From assembly GCF_027596085.1 (NCBI RefSeq), contig NC_072449.1, forward strand, positions 21,760,334 through 21,824,333: 64,000 bases of DNA, read 5' to 3'. This DNA comes from Anoplopoma fimbria. Its lineage: Eukaryota > Chordata > Actinopteri > Perciformes > Anoplopomatidae. Made by a program: the position numbers and the translations under genes. The notes beneath the pieces were generated by a model that searched no databases, was not told where the DNA came from, and saw only the letters and a program-made list of their open reading frames with translations. Numbering within the stretch: the first letter of the stretch is position 1; each line of letters begins with the position of its first letter. Of the stretch, positions 51,900-64,000 are shown in pieces.

Positions 51900-52060
51900 T
51901 GGCTTATGCTTTGAGATGCTTGTTTAAGAAAGGAGATGCACTTATGACTTCTGGTGACTAGTAGTTCTCTTGAATACCTATGTTGAATACACTTCCTGTA
52001 AGTCGCTTTGGATAAAAGCGTCTGCTAAATGACTGTAATGTAATGTAATGTAATGTAATG
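51900..52060 (+). mobile_element. L2/RSg-1-like retrotransposon tail with (TAATG)n
   Basis: ATGCACTTATGACTTCTGGTG, then CCTGTAAGTCGCTTTGGATA, AAAGCGTCTGCTAAATGACT and five TAATG units (about 52034-52060). This 3' end is shared by many teleost L2-type LINEs and the SINEs they mobilise. Only the 3' part is present; the left boundary is approximate. Confidence 0.6.
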
Positions 52061-55000
52061 CACTGAGGGCTGTGGGTGAAGAAATAGAGTTCAGATATAT
52101 TCCACAAAGTCTAGCAGGTTTGGCTGCTAGTTGTGACTTGTTTTGCCAAATCACCTGGTTATGAATTACTAAATGTTATTTACTGGCAACATGAAAGGCA
52201 GAGAAATTATTCATGAAGATGTAGACCATTCTGCTACAGCTCAGGCATCTGTCAGCTGTCAGTATTGTTTATTTCTTACCTAAGCCTGAAACTATTTGTT
52301 GGTTTGTCAGTTAATGGCAGCTCATTGCCGGTGGAATCGTCAGTACTTAAATGCCGCTTGCTGCAGGCTGATGCTTTGAGCAACAACCCAGAATAAACAC
52401 AAATGGCAGATTCTTGTTATCCCTCTTTAATATGGCAGCAAATGTTTCGGGAATACGTCTTCTGCCACTTCCTCATAATGACGCGCAGCACCCAAATGTT
52501 CCATGAAATTAACTCTTAAACAAAAGATAAGTCATGTTATGGCAATTCTGTTATTAGAATTGAAAAAGTTAGAACTCCTCGCTGTTTAGGGATTTCAAAG
52601 GAAAAGTTGTTGGAATAATTTGTCAATTGCTTGTGATTTTCCTCTCGTTTTTTTCTTTTTTTTTTTTTTACAATAAAGTGGTGAAAACAGGTTGACATTC
52701 TGTAGCTGGCTAATCTTTAAAGCAGAAGGGGTAGATACAAGCCGGAGTGAGATACAATCTAGATATATGGGAGTGAAAAGGGCATGTCAAGAATATCAAA
52801 AAAGACGACAAAGTAATTTAATATAAAAGATTGGGGGGGGGAAATTCTCCAACAACAAATGAATCAGTTTGTGCCATTTATGGTTCTGGAGTAAAGACTG
52901 CTGGGATTTCATCGAAAGGCAGTTTGTACAATATAGAGGAAGAGTTACTCCTACTTTCAGCCACGGAGGCCTGTAAGTTCTGTTTTGAGCTTTGCATACA
53001 TTACAATAATTCTGCTCTCATTCTGCTGTTGGGAAAATGTGTCATCAGACAACATTTGAGTTTGGAAGGTGATTTGTTGTGAAGTAGCTATAATAATTGA
53101 TTAATGTCGCTTTTAGACAAAATTTCCCCTACCAAATCATTCATAGCCTAAGTTAGTCAGGACTTCATACAAATACATTCAACAAAACAGCACAGTAGTA
53201 CCACAAAGATATAAATAAAAATTTAAATCACCCGATCATCTATGACTACATATTTCCTGACACATTGCTTCAACTTAAATTCCAGCATGGATCCCACAAA
53301 CGGATAAACATGTTTTAGAATATGGCACCACAATTCCCCTGCGATGCCCCTGAGGGACAGCAGCAGAAAGCCCAAGAGGGTTCTTAGTGAACTCAGTGCC
53401 TGAGGAGACTGGTAATGTTGACGTTTACATATTTTAGTAGTTTAATATTAGCACATTTGAAATGATGATATGAGATCTTCTCGGCAACGTATGACAAATT
53501 ATAATTGCTGTATACAATTTTAAGAAGCTACAGTTACAAGTTGCATAATAACTTTAAGCTGGTTTGCGAGACTTTTCCATATAAATCAACACCTGTTACA
53601 TTGAAGCCTTTCTCCAAACGGGTTCACACATTCTGATTAAACCCATTGCAACCAGGGAAAGCTCTCTGTGTTTCGCGGTATACCAGAGTTGTTTGATTGG
53701 TGTATGTGGCATATTTCCCATGCTGGCGTGTCAGAGGTGATGCTTTTTTACGTCAGGCAGACAGAGCTAAAAGGGGCAGGGGCAGGAAGCAGGAGAGATG
53801 ATAGGGACGATAAATCCTAAGAACCGTCCAAGAAAATGTTGTGGGGTGGATGATTCAAATAAAAAAAGAAAGGATTAAAGCCTTTTCCTGTTTTGCTAGT
53901 TTAAATCTCAACCTTTACAGGGAGGTTGATGCTTTTATCGCACCCATTCTTAATTTATTCCAGAGTTGCATGAAATAAATATGGAGCTGTGTCCAAAACA
54001 GCCTGCATTAATCTCCAGTGAAGCTAGTTTGCAGTGAAAGAAAAACACATCTGTAGCTCCCCAACCTTCTTTTGAATTTATGTTCGTCTCCAACTGAGAA
54101 TAGGACTTGTCTCTTTATTCTGAAGTGGTGTCGGATTTCTGAATGCACCACTGCTCACAATCCTTGCGCTGGTCCCAATTGGTGATTGTCACAGACAAAT
54201 ACAAACACATTGCATCCATTGACGATGCTCTTGCATTTTTTTCTTTCTGAATTCATTCGTTGCGAGTTCCTTAGTGGCAAAGAGGTTTTGCTCCTCACTG
54301 TTTCCCTCTCTAACTTGAGATTACAGTTTCCTGATTCCTGTGATACCAAAACTTTTCTGCTATCAGATGCTGTTTGATTCCTCCCCAGACTTTTCTGATT
54401 GCTAGATGTTTACCAAATAGTTAAGGTGAATCCCTCGCAAAACAATAACAAATGAAGCATCTTCCGCATCCTGCAGTGAACAAATTAGTCAGTTCGAAAT
54501 GGCAGGGACAGAAACTAAACAACCAACCAATCATTTTACAGACACAGCAGATTGTAGTGGATGCATTACCTGAGGATTTGAAACTATAAGAATGGCAACA
54601 AATTAAACTTAATGAGGGATTATACTGAGCTTCTAATTAAAATCAGTGTTTTACTGTTATCACCAAGGCTGAGGTGATTACCTTTTTATTTTCTGGTGTT
54701 AATGTCTCTGTGTCTTTGCTTATTGTCTTGGTTGTCAATCTTGATGTCCTTTCTTTGGCTGGAGAGCACTTTGTAACTCCTGTTTAGAAAAGCACCACAT
54801 ATATAAAGTTTGCATACGTACTGACTTCCTAATACCTTGTTTGCAAAGTGTGAAAGAAGAACCTTACAGGTGTCACCTCACACCGCTGTTGTAAAGCCGG
54901 TCATTGTCTACGGCAACAATGTGGATCCAGCCCTACCCTCGACAGCCCAACACATAGATCTGATTAAGACTGTTTAAACATAGGCGGTTGAACCGCAGAA

Positions 55001-57634
55001 GAGAGACGACTAAAGCCCCTGACTTTGGAATGTGGAGGGATTGGAGCCTCTATGCCCTGAAGGTTTAATGCCGGGCTGGGACAGGAGCAGTGGTCTGTTT
55101 GTTGGCCCACGCCGGGCTGACATTATCACTTTAACGCCCTCGGGGTCTGCATAACAAGCCATAGTGTTTATGCTCACAAGCGGTGACCTACTAGAACATT
55201 AGTACAATTAGCCACACCTACATTTACAACACACCTCCAAACAAACGGATGTTACCATAACAATCGGCTCTGCTTCTACCCAGTTTTGCTTTCGCCTCAT
55301 GCCGTGCCCATGACAATGCAACTACAGCTGCAGAGAGAGACATCTGGGTGGTGCAGAGCTGGAGATGTAGCGTAGTAGAGTTTTGGCTCGCAGTAGAGGA
55401 GAGCATGGTGTTTGGCATTGTTTTATTCTAGGACTATTTCAAACAATGCAAATGACCCTGAAATTTGCCTGAGGGCAAAAAACAGCACATATCTAGAATC
55501 TGGTTAGTCTGTTTAGTGTTCTGAGTAATGTTTTGCTCTGTTGTTCACGTTTGCATTTAAATAATTGTGACGTGCCTCAGGTAAAACTGACTTGTAATTT
55601 TTTTAGGACATCATGTTGCTTTGACTAGTCTCTGTAAATTGATTTACTGTTGTGTGATGAAAATATTAAGATCAAATTATTTCAATGACTAAAAACAGTT
55701 TGTGGAATAAAGATTTTTATAGACCTGAAAGCGTTTAATCAGCTATTGATTGAAAAGCGTATAAAATACATATATTAGACCACTTAGGGCCAAAACAGCA
55801 TCTGCGTGTGAACTCGTGGGACATTTACAGTCTAGTTCATTACTTCACTGAAGCTGGCGTTTTACTGTCCTGCTGCCCTTACTCTCCCGTGCTTATTTTC
55901 TCCATGCCTCACTCTAAACAATTACTCTTTGCAGCTAATTTTCCCCTTTGTTGTATGCATTTCATATGTAGATTAGCTAGCTGTGCCATTCAATCCAAAG
56001 CTGCTCTGGTAAAACAGCTCTGAATGTCATGACTTCTTATTACTGTGACTGACTTGCTCTGTATAACCTTTACAAAGTAAAACAATTGTCAGCAAAACAT
56101 TTTCATTCTAGACACAGAAGGTGTTTATTCCAAGCACTCTACGTGTTGTGATGCATGCCTGTCATTTCTAAGCAGTTCCTTTAGCAAGTAGTTCAACTTC
56201 TAGATTACATAATATAATTTTTGATGAGCAACCATCAATTGGAAACAATTTCACACAGAATTACATAAATAAATAAAAAACTGTGAGAACTTACTATTGA
56301 ATTTACTATCACCAACTAAAACTAACCCCCAAACCCGGCACAAACTCAGCACAACAACAAAATCTTCCAGTGGAGAAAACCTGATGAGGTGTCTTCTAAG
56401 GTGCCCATCCAGTGCAGAAAATGTGGTGAAGTGCCCTCTAGGGTACTTCCTGCGTGCAGTTGCCCCAACGCAAGCAACTGGTGCCAAAAACACCTTTCAC
56501 AATATAGCAACGATTTGATCGTTTTTTTGTGTATAAATATATTGATTTATGCAGCTTTTAGCCTATTTAAAATGTTTTTTATGTATGTGATATCATATCT
56601 ACAGTGTAAATCTATATTTACACACAAACATTTCAGACTGATGCACTCGCCATTCAAAAACAAGCCTTACATTACTGAAATGGAAAACATTTAAGGAAAC
56701 CTGAGTGTCTATTAGCTTGTTGGGCTGCTGTCATGCTGAATCAGGAGATGCAGCTTATCATGCACTGCAGAAAACGTTTCTGCAGTATCTGAGTCAGCCA
56801 TGCAAATGTCAGTCATCATATACAAACCCTTCTACTCTAAAAAAAGATTCAACAGTCCTATTTTTATAAGTCCTTATCATGAAGGATATAATATCGAGAG
56901 AATCATTAAAAGCTTTGCTTTAGCAGTGACTTTTACAACCGTTAAATACAAACCGCCATCGGCTTTGTTCCTGACTTATTTCTGTCATAACCACATTTTC
57001 AAAATTGAATTAATTAGTCAGTAATTTAACCAGCTTAACCCTCAATTGCATGAAAGGTCTGAAAAAGGCCAAACAATTGCTCAAATTTGTATTTTGATCC
57101 ACTCACAGGGGCTTGCTGCTGCAATTAAGTGCAAGCAAATGCATTTGCAAAGTAAAACAAGATTAGCCATCTCCGGCGAGACTGGGTTGCTCTCATGGAT
57201 AATGGGCTGCTTACACCACCTGTGAACCTGCCACGCCTCCAAGCATGTACACTGCAAAATATTTAAGATCAGGGCTAATTTTACTGCAGCAGAATGAGGT
57301 TTTCCTTAAAGGGATCATAATGGCTGTTTTGTATCATTCGTTCCATTAGCCACAAATCATGCATACTTGCATGACTGGCTATTTTCCAGAGCAAACCATA
57401 AGATGCAGATTGATTTTCTATCTTTCAGTCAGCCATTATTTTCCATTCATTTCAGTAGACTATTAAAATCAGATTGCAGAGATCTGAAACTTGCTCGAGA
57501 CCAGTAAACCATCACTGTGAACAGCTTGCTGCCTCTGATTTTGCTTGTGGTGCTAAAAGATTATTTTGAAAAGTGACCATTTGTACGTTCAAGGACACTC
57601 TGATATCGGATATTTAGCATGTTGGTTGTCAAAC

Positions 57635-58050
57635 TAGAGCTGAAACGGTTTGGATAATTGTGTAATCGTTTAATGAAGTAATTTCTAAACACAAAAGAAA
57701 AACCTTTGCTGATTTTTCAATTTTTTTCCTACTATTCTACTACTACTTTATGTTTAGTGCTAATTAGAAAATGTTAGCATGCCAACATGCTTAACTTAAA
57801 TTATCGACACTGTAAATATTATACCTTCTAAACCACAGAGCGTTAGCATTGTGAGCATGCTAGCAGTAGCATTTAGCTCAAACCACCACCCTGCCTAAAT
57901 ACAGCTTCAAAGAGATGCAAGCATCTTATGTAAGCGTCAATTTAATATTTTGGACCCTCGGTCGGACAAAACAAGCTATTTTAGAACATCATCTTCGGCT
58001 TCAATAGATCAATCAATATTGAAGGTAATCATTGGTTGCACCCCTATGCT
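57635..58050 (-). mobile_element. AATTAATCG-family repeat interrupted by a TTAGCATGC-family repeat
   Basis: Outer pieces: AGAGCTGAAACGGTTTGGAT at 57638 onwards, and GGACAAAACAAGC ... TCATTGGTTGCACCCCTA to about 58045. Inner piece at about 57745-57930: TTTAGTGCTAATTAGAAAAT, GTTAGCATGCCAACATGC, GTTAGCATTGTGAGCATGCT, CATTTAGCTCAAA. The inner piece resembles the right half of the repeat at 38.7-38.86 kb. Confidence 0.45.
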
Positions 58051-58275
58051 GAACATTTATTTAATTAAAAAAACAACAAACTAATTCACATCATCTAGTC
58101 GTATTCTGGTTTGATATTCCAACAGCAACACAGCATGTCATTGCAGCAGCTGTTTTTTCTCAGACATCAATTGTCAGAATCTCAGACAATCAGGTTCCAT
58201 TTAAAAATAAATGGAAACCAAAGACTGCCTGATGAGTTTTACAAACACATTCAAATATCCCAAGAATGGCTTTGG

Positions 58276-58641
58276 CTGCTCAGTGGTGTAGTGGTTAGCA
58301 CTGTCGCCTCACAGCAAGAGGGGCCCGGGTTCAATTCCCGGGCTGGACAACCTTCTGTGTGGAGTTTGCATGTTCTCCCCGTGTCAGCGTGGGTTCTCTC
58401 CGGGTTCTCCGGCTTCCTCCCACAGTCCAAAGACATGCAGCTTAGGTTAATTGATGACTCTGAAATTGCCCGTAGGTGTGTATGTGAGTATGAGTGGTTG
58501 TCTGTCTATATATGTCAGCCCTGTGATAGGCTGGCGACCTGTCCAGGGTGTACCCTGCCTTTGCCCATTGACAGCTGAGATCGGCTCCAGCACCCCCGCG
58601 ACCCTTAACTGGATAAGCGGTTACGGAAGATGGATGGATGG
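58276..58641 (+). mobile_element. tRNA-derived SINE with 10-bp target-site duplication
   Basis: The head has pol III promoter boxes: A box TGGTGTAGTGG at 58284-58294 and B box GGTTCAATTCC at 58328-58338. The body (TGTGTGGAGTTTGCATGTTC, TCCGGCTTCCTCCCACAGTC, AGACATGCAG, GGCGACCTGTCCAGGGTGTA) and a (GGAT)n end are those of a very common teleost repeat. Direct repeats ATGGCTTTGG flank it at 58266-58275 and 58642-58651. The ORFs over it are not genes. Confidence 0.8.
58284..58338 (+). promoter_or_regulatory. internal RNA polymerase III promoter of the SINE
   Basis: A box and B box spaced as in a tRNA gene. The region is a tRNA-like head, not a functional tRNA: the surrounding sequence does not close an acceptor stem and continues into the SINE body. 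Confidence 0.6.
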
Positions 58642-59369
58642 ATGGCTTTGGAAAATTGTAATGCAAAATATGAGCTACAACAAGGGGCCGATTACAAAAA
58701 AAACATCCGTATTTTCCTTTGCTTGTCACGCTGAAGTGGTCCATCTTATGTCCTGCTCACACCTATTGCACATTGCTACAGTACATATAGAAGATAGGGG
58801 CGTGGGGTAATGCAATTACTCACCACTGTCAACTCTATTTTCATGTCGGGTGTCTGTATGGATTGATAATGACTAGGACTGCCTATCTCTGTCTCTAATT
58901 AGACAACCTCTTTAAACCCTTCTATGTGCATCCCAGTGTCCCTTTTCTATAGGCACAAGTCACATTTCATTCATCCTCTAGCAGCCTTGGCAACTGCTAC
59001 AAGGACAACAAACCATTACTCTGGCATGATACGTGGGCAGCATAATGGCCTGTTTGCATTCCTGAGAACACCTACAAGAGCCTCTGCTCTCGCCAGTTTC
59101 TAATATCTGATATATACCACAATACCAAACCTTGGTCTGTATTTTTCCTTTTACTTATTTGAGTGAAATAGTGTCAGTAATTTATTAAATTTATTAAAAA
59201 GCATAACTTTTTTATTACCTGAGTCATACTTTCACAGTTTTTGTCATTATTGATGTTGGTTATGAAACATTTCACTAACCGACTGCTTCGCTACATCTAA
59301 GGGCCTAAAACGTCCCTGTAGATGATCTGACAAACTGTAAACCAATCCCGTTTTATCTTATCTTTAAAG

Positions 59370-59640
59370 GGTAATTTCATACATTTTACACCTTGAGATC
59401 TGTATATTTATCATAGGGAGTACACAGCATGCGAAAACAGCTATAGGCTATAATGTTTTCTTTGGTATTCAAGGGAGCTTTGAAAAGCTTTCTAAGAGTC
59501 GAATGAAAGATGCCACCGAGTTACAATAAGTGGTTTTGGAGCTTAATCCATGTTTGGGATTAAAAATCAGGTTATCTCAGCCTTGGCTGCATCAGTTTCC
59601 ACTGTTCACTGGAGTAGCTCTTTAAATACAACCTTTAAAT
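59370..59640. mobile_element. possible degraded interspersed repeat
   Basis: AAAGGGTAATTTCATACATT, GGTATTCAAGGGAGCTTTGA and CACTGGAGTAGCTCTTTAAA suggest a familiar teleost noncoding repeat. There is no second copy in this window to compare, so support is weak. Confidence 0.25.
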
Positions 59641-62600
59641 ACAACGTTTTTTCCATGATTAAAGTTGGGAAAATACTTAAAAAACAGAATAATAAATTAC
59701 CTGAAAAAATGTCCCCAGTGAATATAATTCTGGCAGTGATTATATTTTTTACACAACCTATTTGGTAAAAACAACATTGTTTACAATCTGTGTGATAATC
59801 TCATGGCTCATGCTTCTTGTCTCACTGGACCCCACTGTAGTGTTAGAGCTGTCTCACCACAATAACAGTATTGAGTAAAATGTTATTGTAACCTTGAAGG
59901 AATCATGGCCAGGACTACAAAAATTTCCTTGAATGTCACAATATATTATCTCCAGTAAACGATCCCAAGGATGGTATCTCTGCTTCCAGGAGTGGTTTAA
60001 CTACTGAGGCCCCCGCATGGCCTTCTGGCACTTTCTTTTCCCTCCAGACAAGGCGGCCTCCTTGCCGACACTGCCACATTCCTCTTAAAGGGGTCAGATG
60101 TCAGCTCTCCAGCCTTCCCTGAATCCTGACAGCCGGTACCCTCTCTAATTCAGAGAGGAGACCTCTTATTTCTAAAGGCTTAAGAGCAACAATGATGTGC
60201 TTGTGAGCAAGTCCATCAAGTGTCCTGAGTAATGAATCATATCTCACTTACTCACAACTGCAAACAGCACATATTATAAAAAATGAACCCAGCCTGAGGC
60301 TTAACCTCAAGCTTGGTCACTGTATTTAATATTTCACTTCACATTTTTTTCTTTTTCTTTTTTGCTGTGATGAGCTGATTCTGTCCGTGTTGCTCTTTGA
60401 GGAAATACTGCTGGTCAAATAAAATTAATAAAATTAATCAAAGAGCTAAATTGGTCAGCCTGAGCCCCGACGTTGCTTAACAAAATATCACCCCCAAATT
60501 GTTTTAATATCTAATAAGGAAAAAGAAGTTTGCAATGACATATTCTTCCTGTACTTGCTCATTTATATAGTAGGACTTAAAATAACAACCAAAAAAACTG
60601 TGGGGCTTTGGAAAGCTTTTACAAACCAGCTGATAATTAAAGGGCTGAGAGCAGGATTTGCATTTTGATTCTCTGACGGCAAGAGACCAATTAAAAGTCA
60701 CAGTGTTGTCCAAGGCTGCAGGGCACAGACAGGCTGACACCCTCAGGTGGACATGAACCAATAGCCTTTAAAGCAAAATGACCCCTCTCATGCATCATCA
60801 GTATGTGATATTTAATGATTTCGAGGAGGTTATTTCTGTCCACAGCTATAATTTATATTTGCTGTTTTCTCTTTACGTCATTGTGCCTCTCTTATTTCAA
60901 CCTCAGTTAATGTTCACCAGAAACACGTCAACATTCCCCACAGAATATGCCCAGACATGTAGATGTAGAGTGATAACAATGGAGACAGTTCTGGTGAAAT
61001 AAATTGCAAGACAACTAGTTTTTCCAGTATCGGTGACACTAGATTACAATTACAATTTTTCAGGACAAATCCTAAAAGTAGAAGGGAAGTATACAACAGA
61101 TTGGGAAAAATAAATACATATACAGATAAAACATTCTATAAATATGACTTACTATGTTCAATAAATTACGCTGTAAGTAATTACTGAGTACTTATTTTAT
61201 AAGAGACCACGGTAATATTGCTACTGGGTAGAAAACACAAACAAGCTGCTTTTTAGTTTATGATGGTTCAACTTTTTCAACTTGCCTCTGTGGTCCATTT
61301 GTGTGACCATGGCAACCACCAAAACTACAGCCAGGGCTTTTAGAGTTCCCCGAATGATTCATCCTTTCACCAACAGAAAACAGACATATCAGTGTAGAGA
61401 AACAATATTTGAGCAACATCAGCTTCAAAGTTTGATTAGCTGGTCTAAGAGCTGAATTCCATTTGACTTCTTCAGTTTCATCCTGGTGTTGTAATTGCCG
61501 ACTCACTGACAGACTTTCCATGCTTAGTGGGACACTTGAACATAACAGAGCCAATCATTTATTCTATGAGTAACACCTGTGCTTTTCTAAATGTCTAAAT
61601 GTATGTTCGGAAAAATGCCTATTTGGAAAAGGACTTGGTTAAGCCTGTTGGTCGTCTGTGAGCACTATAATTGCTTAAATGCTGGGTAATTAAAAGTAAT
61701 TATGGTGTAATTTATTTCTGTACTAGGTCCCTTCTTAGCGCAAAATACTTACCCCCTACTGAATATATATTTGTTACAATATATTCACAAAAAGATTTAC
61801 AGTTGCAATTGCAGTTGCTGTTAAATTGCAGGTTGTAATCTAAAGCGTAATTATGTACCCTTGTTTATTAGGGGAAAGGCCTTTTCTCTTAGATTCTGAA
61901 GGACCAATTAAACTGTCCCTTTAAACTGTATCACAGCTATACTGAATCATCTGGATGTTAACATCAACTTGCCTTTGTTTAATGGTTGGGATTCTGCTCC
62001 TTACAGGTGATATTATTCACCTTTCCTAAATGTGTGATGCATTGCCATGTCTCAGAATAAGATTTTGTGCGTCAGGTTGTTTTTTACATAAACATGGCTT
62101 GATTAAAAATGTCTTTTTATTGAATTAATTTGAGAGGGAAAATCCACACGCACAACAGCTACAATAGTGGACCGTGATTAACAGACAGTGCTGAGCCATT
62201 GCAAATTTGCTGAATGGAGGCTTTAAAACATTTGTTTAGAAAAGAGAGTGAATGGAGTTCAACTCCAGCCCAATTATGCATTAAACGGAGATAATCCAAA
62301 CCTCAAAATCAATAGAATTTTAGAAACAAAATTATTTTGCTCTGTTTCTATGAGAAAATGTAAATGCTTCTTGCCCCCATTACATCCTTTATTGCTGCAC
62401 ATTTAACTCTGCCAAACTGAATACATTTATTGAAAATCCACAACTCTTTTGTTTGACATAGATGCTGAAAAAATAAGTAGCAAAATATTTGAGACAAGAG
62501 CCACTCCCTCACCTTAAACAGCTCTCAGCAACACGCAGGAGATACGGTTTGCTAAAAATGAGAGAAAACATGTCTGAAAGGGTATAAATCTTTAATCAAA

Positions 62601-64000
62601 CGGTGGTGATGTGCCTTGCCTCCAGCACTCACAGTGCCAAGCTGGAGAGCAGATGCTGAGATCTCAGATCTTGCTTCCCCCAAAACAGGATAAATCCCCT
62701 TCTCCTGTACAAATGCGTCATGGGAGCGGCTCTCTGTGCACTGAAGCTGCTGTGTTTCGGGTTCCCTCCTCAGAAACTCCCACAGGGACCCTGCACTATT
62801 TCAGCATTTTAAAAAGGGTAAGGAACAGGAGGTAGCGATGCACATATTTAATGATTTTGCCTCCAGTTGCAAACCTAAAAGAGTCCTCAAATGAAAATGC
62901 AAAAGTGACATTGTTTAATACATTTACAGCAGATTAAGCATGGGCTTAACACGGAAATGACACCGGAAATGTATGTTGGATTCATGAAAAGTAGATTTTT
63001 ACTGTGTCAGGCTGTTTCGCAAACAGATACAATACTTCCAAACCGAGGTCCTATTTTATATAGATCTGTCATTTAAAAATGCAATTTTCACCCTTTTTAT
63101 TGAAGGGAAATATACGTTTTTCATTTATTACCTCCTGGAGTGCTGACCACAAGAGTGTCTCTCTTCTCAGAAGTTTAGATTACTGGCGTCTTGACAGTAT
63201 ATAGATTTTATGATAAGTGCTGCTTGCAAACATGCATTACAGCTGCAGTAAAAAGAGGAAGTGATTATTTATGAATGAAACACGTTAATGGCAGCAAGTG
63301 ATGGAAACTCCAGCAAGATACCCATGTGGTTCATTAGACTGTAGACATGGTTTCATGCGGCGATGCTGTAACCAATGCATCAGTGAGTGCTGTTTGCATT
63401 ACCGCATTCACGTAAAGTGTTATGATACACTGACGCTACATTCATCACCGTGAAGTATTTTTGCAAAGCAGAGGCACTTAGGCGCATTATGGAGGTTTCA
63501 TGGAGCTGTACAACACAAAAAGATGGCAAACTACACACTGAAAGGCAACCTTTATTTTTCCCTGTTGATGTGCTGGTGCCTTTCAAAAACAATGAACTCA
63601 CTCAAAGTACATCTTTCCAAATATTCTGCCTCACATTCATTCGAACACACATTATAATAACGTGTCATCATTTCCCTCAGTAAAGTGAACAATGACTTCA
63701 AAGAGGTTGCGTTCTACTCACTCAGAGTGTTTGCTTTTGCAAAAATCATATGCACATGCACCCACAGGAGCATACGTGTACATATAAGAAAGATGAAAAG
63801 GGAACATACATAGCAGGCGGTTGGATTCCTCTAATTATGCAAATGAATGAGTGCACAACTTCAATCCATATGTATACAGTATAAAAGGGTAGAGAAGTGA
63901 TATACATGATCCAATCAGCAAGCAAAAAACAAAAAGAAGCTGTATCAGAATTAGTATACATATAAAAATATTTACGTTACACAGAAACTATACAAAACTA

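Larger units (their letters stand above)
47400..64000. other. intergenic region upstream of alcam
   Basis: 16.6 kb without a supportable gene. Listed repeats are microsatellites, an L2-like tail, a SINE and nested older repeats. I see no exon with family resemblance in the rest, including 48.3-50.5, 53-57.6 and 60-64 kb. A gene in long introns with very short exons, or a lncRNA, cannot be excluded. Conserved enhancers may be present but cannot be recognised from one species. Confidence 0.6.

Noticed and set aside
56251..56694. Overlapping ORFs with a cysteine cluster (CRKCGEV ... CSCPNASNWC)
   Set aside because: The spacing does not match a zinc finger I can name, and there are no flanking exons or supporting splice sites. 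Possibly a fragment of an unrecognised repeat.
58284..58350. Possible tRNA gene
   Set aside because: A and B boxes are present, but there is no closed acceptor stem and the sequence continues into a SINE body with target-site duplication.
58111..58578. 155-residue plus-strand ORF and overlapping minus ORFs
   Set aside because: They run across the SINE at 58276-58641; proteins of this kind are common false predictions from repeats.

Overview
The window is nuclear DNA of a ray-finned fish, probably a percomorph-type teleost. The evidence is split, intron-containing genes of vertebrate families, long AT-rich introns, many CA/TA/CT microsatellites, and several interspersed repeats typical of teleost genomes (a tRNA-derived SINE, foldback elements, LINE-like tails). 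There is no bacterial, viral or CRISPR content. Two protein-coding genes are present, both on the minus strand and head-to-tail. Nearly all short ORFs outside their exons are chance frames.

Left end (about 1-5.9 kb): the 5' part of dyrk1a, a dual-specificity protein kinase. Five exons can be placed to the base: 3222-3160 (start codon), 1401-1205, 894-802, 671-483 and 243-96. They encode residues 1-212, ending just after the ATP-binding lysine and the helix-C glutamate; the rest of the kinase lies off the left edge. A CpG-rich block at about 4.0-5.6 kb holds several possible noncoding first-exon donors and the promoter. Near 5.77-5.79 kb a perfect RFX X-box overlaps an exact PBX/PREP decamer.

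Spacer (5.9-12.3 kb): no gene seen. It holds a LINE-like tail, a (TA)n tract and a degraded interspersed repeat.

12.3-46.8 kb: the whole alcam gene (activated leukocyte cell adhesion molecule, CD166/neurolin). Fifteen coding exons join in frame with consensus splice sites to give 569 residues: signal peptide, five Ig domains, one membrane helix and a short acidic tail. Intron 1 is 23 kb. A 30-nt micro-exon lies just outside the membrane helix. Ig domain 4 lacks its first canonical cysteine. Three diverged copies of one foldback element sit in alcam introns, one of them beside the exon 10 splice donor.

46.8-47.4 kb: the alcam promoter and 5' leader region, with a long purine/pyrimidine tract that is G-rich on the alcam sense strand. 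47.4-64 kb: intergenic DNA upstream of alcam, with microsatellites, a SINE with target-site duplication, nested older repeats and no supportable gene.

Both products are typical metazoan proteins, a nuclear/cytoplasmic kinase and a cell-surface adhesion receptor; nothing in the sequence links their functions. I did not find a new multi-gene system. The points most worth checking are the missing Ig-D4 cysteine, the micro-exon, the foldback element against a splice donor, the RFX/PBX composite site and the alcam-dyrk1a linkage. I cannot tell which duplicate (a or b) of either gene this is.
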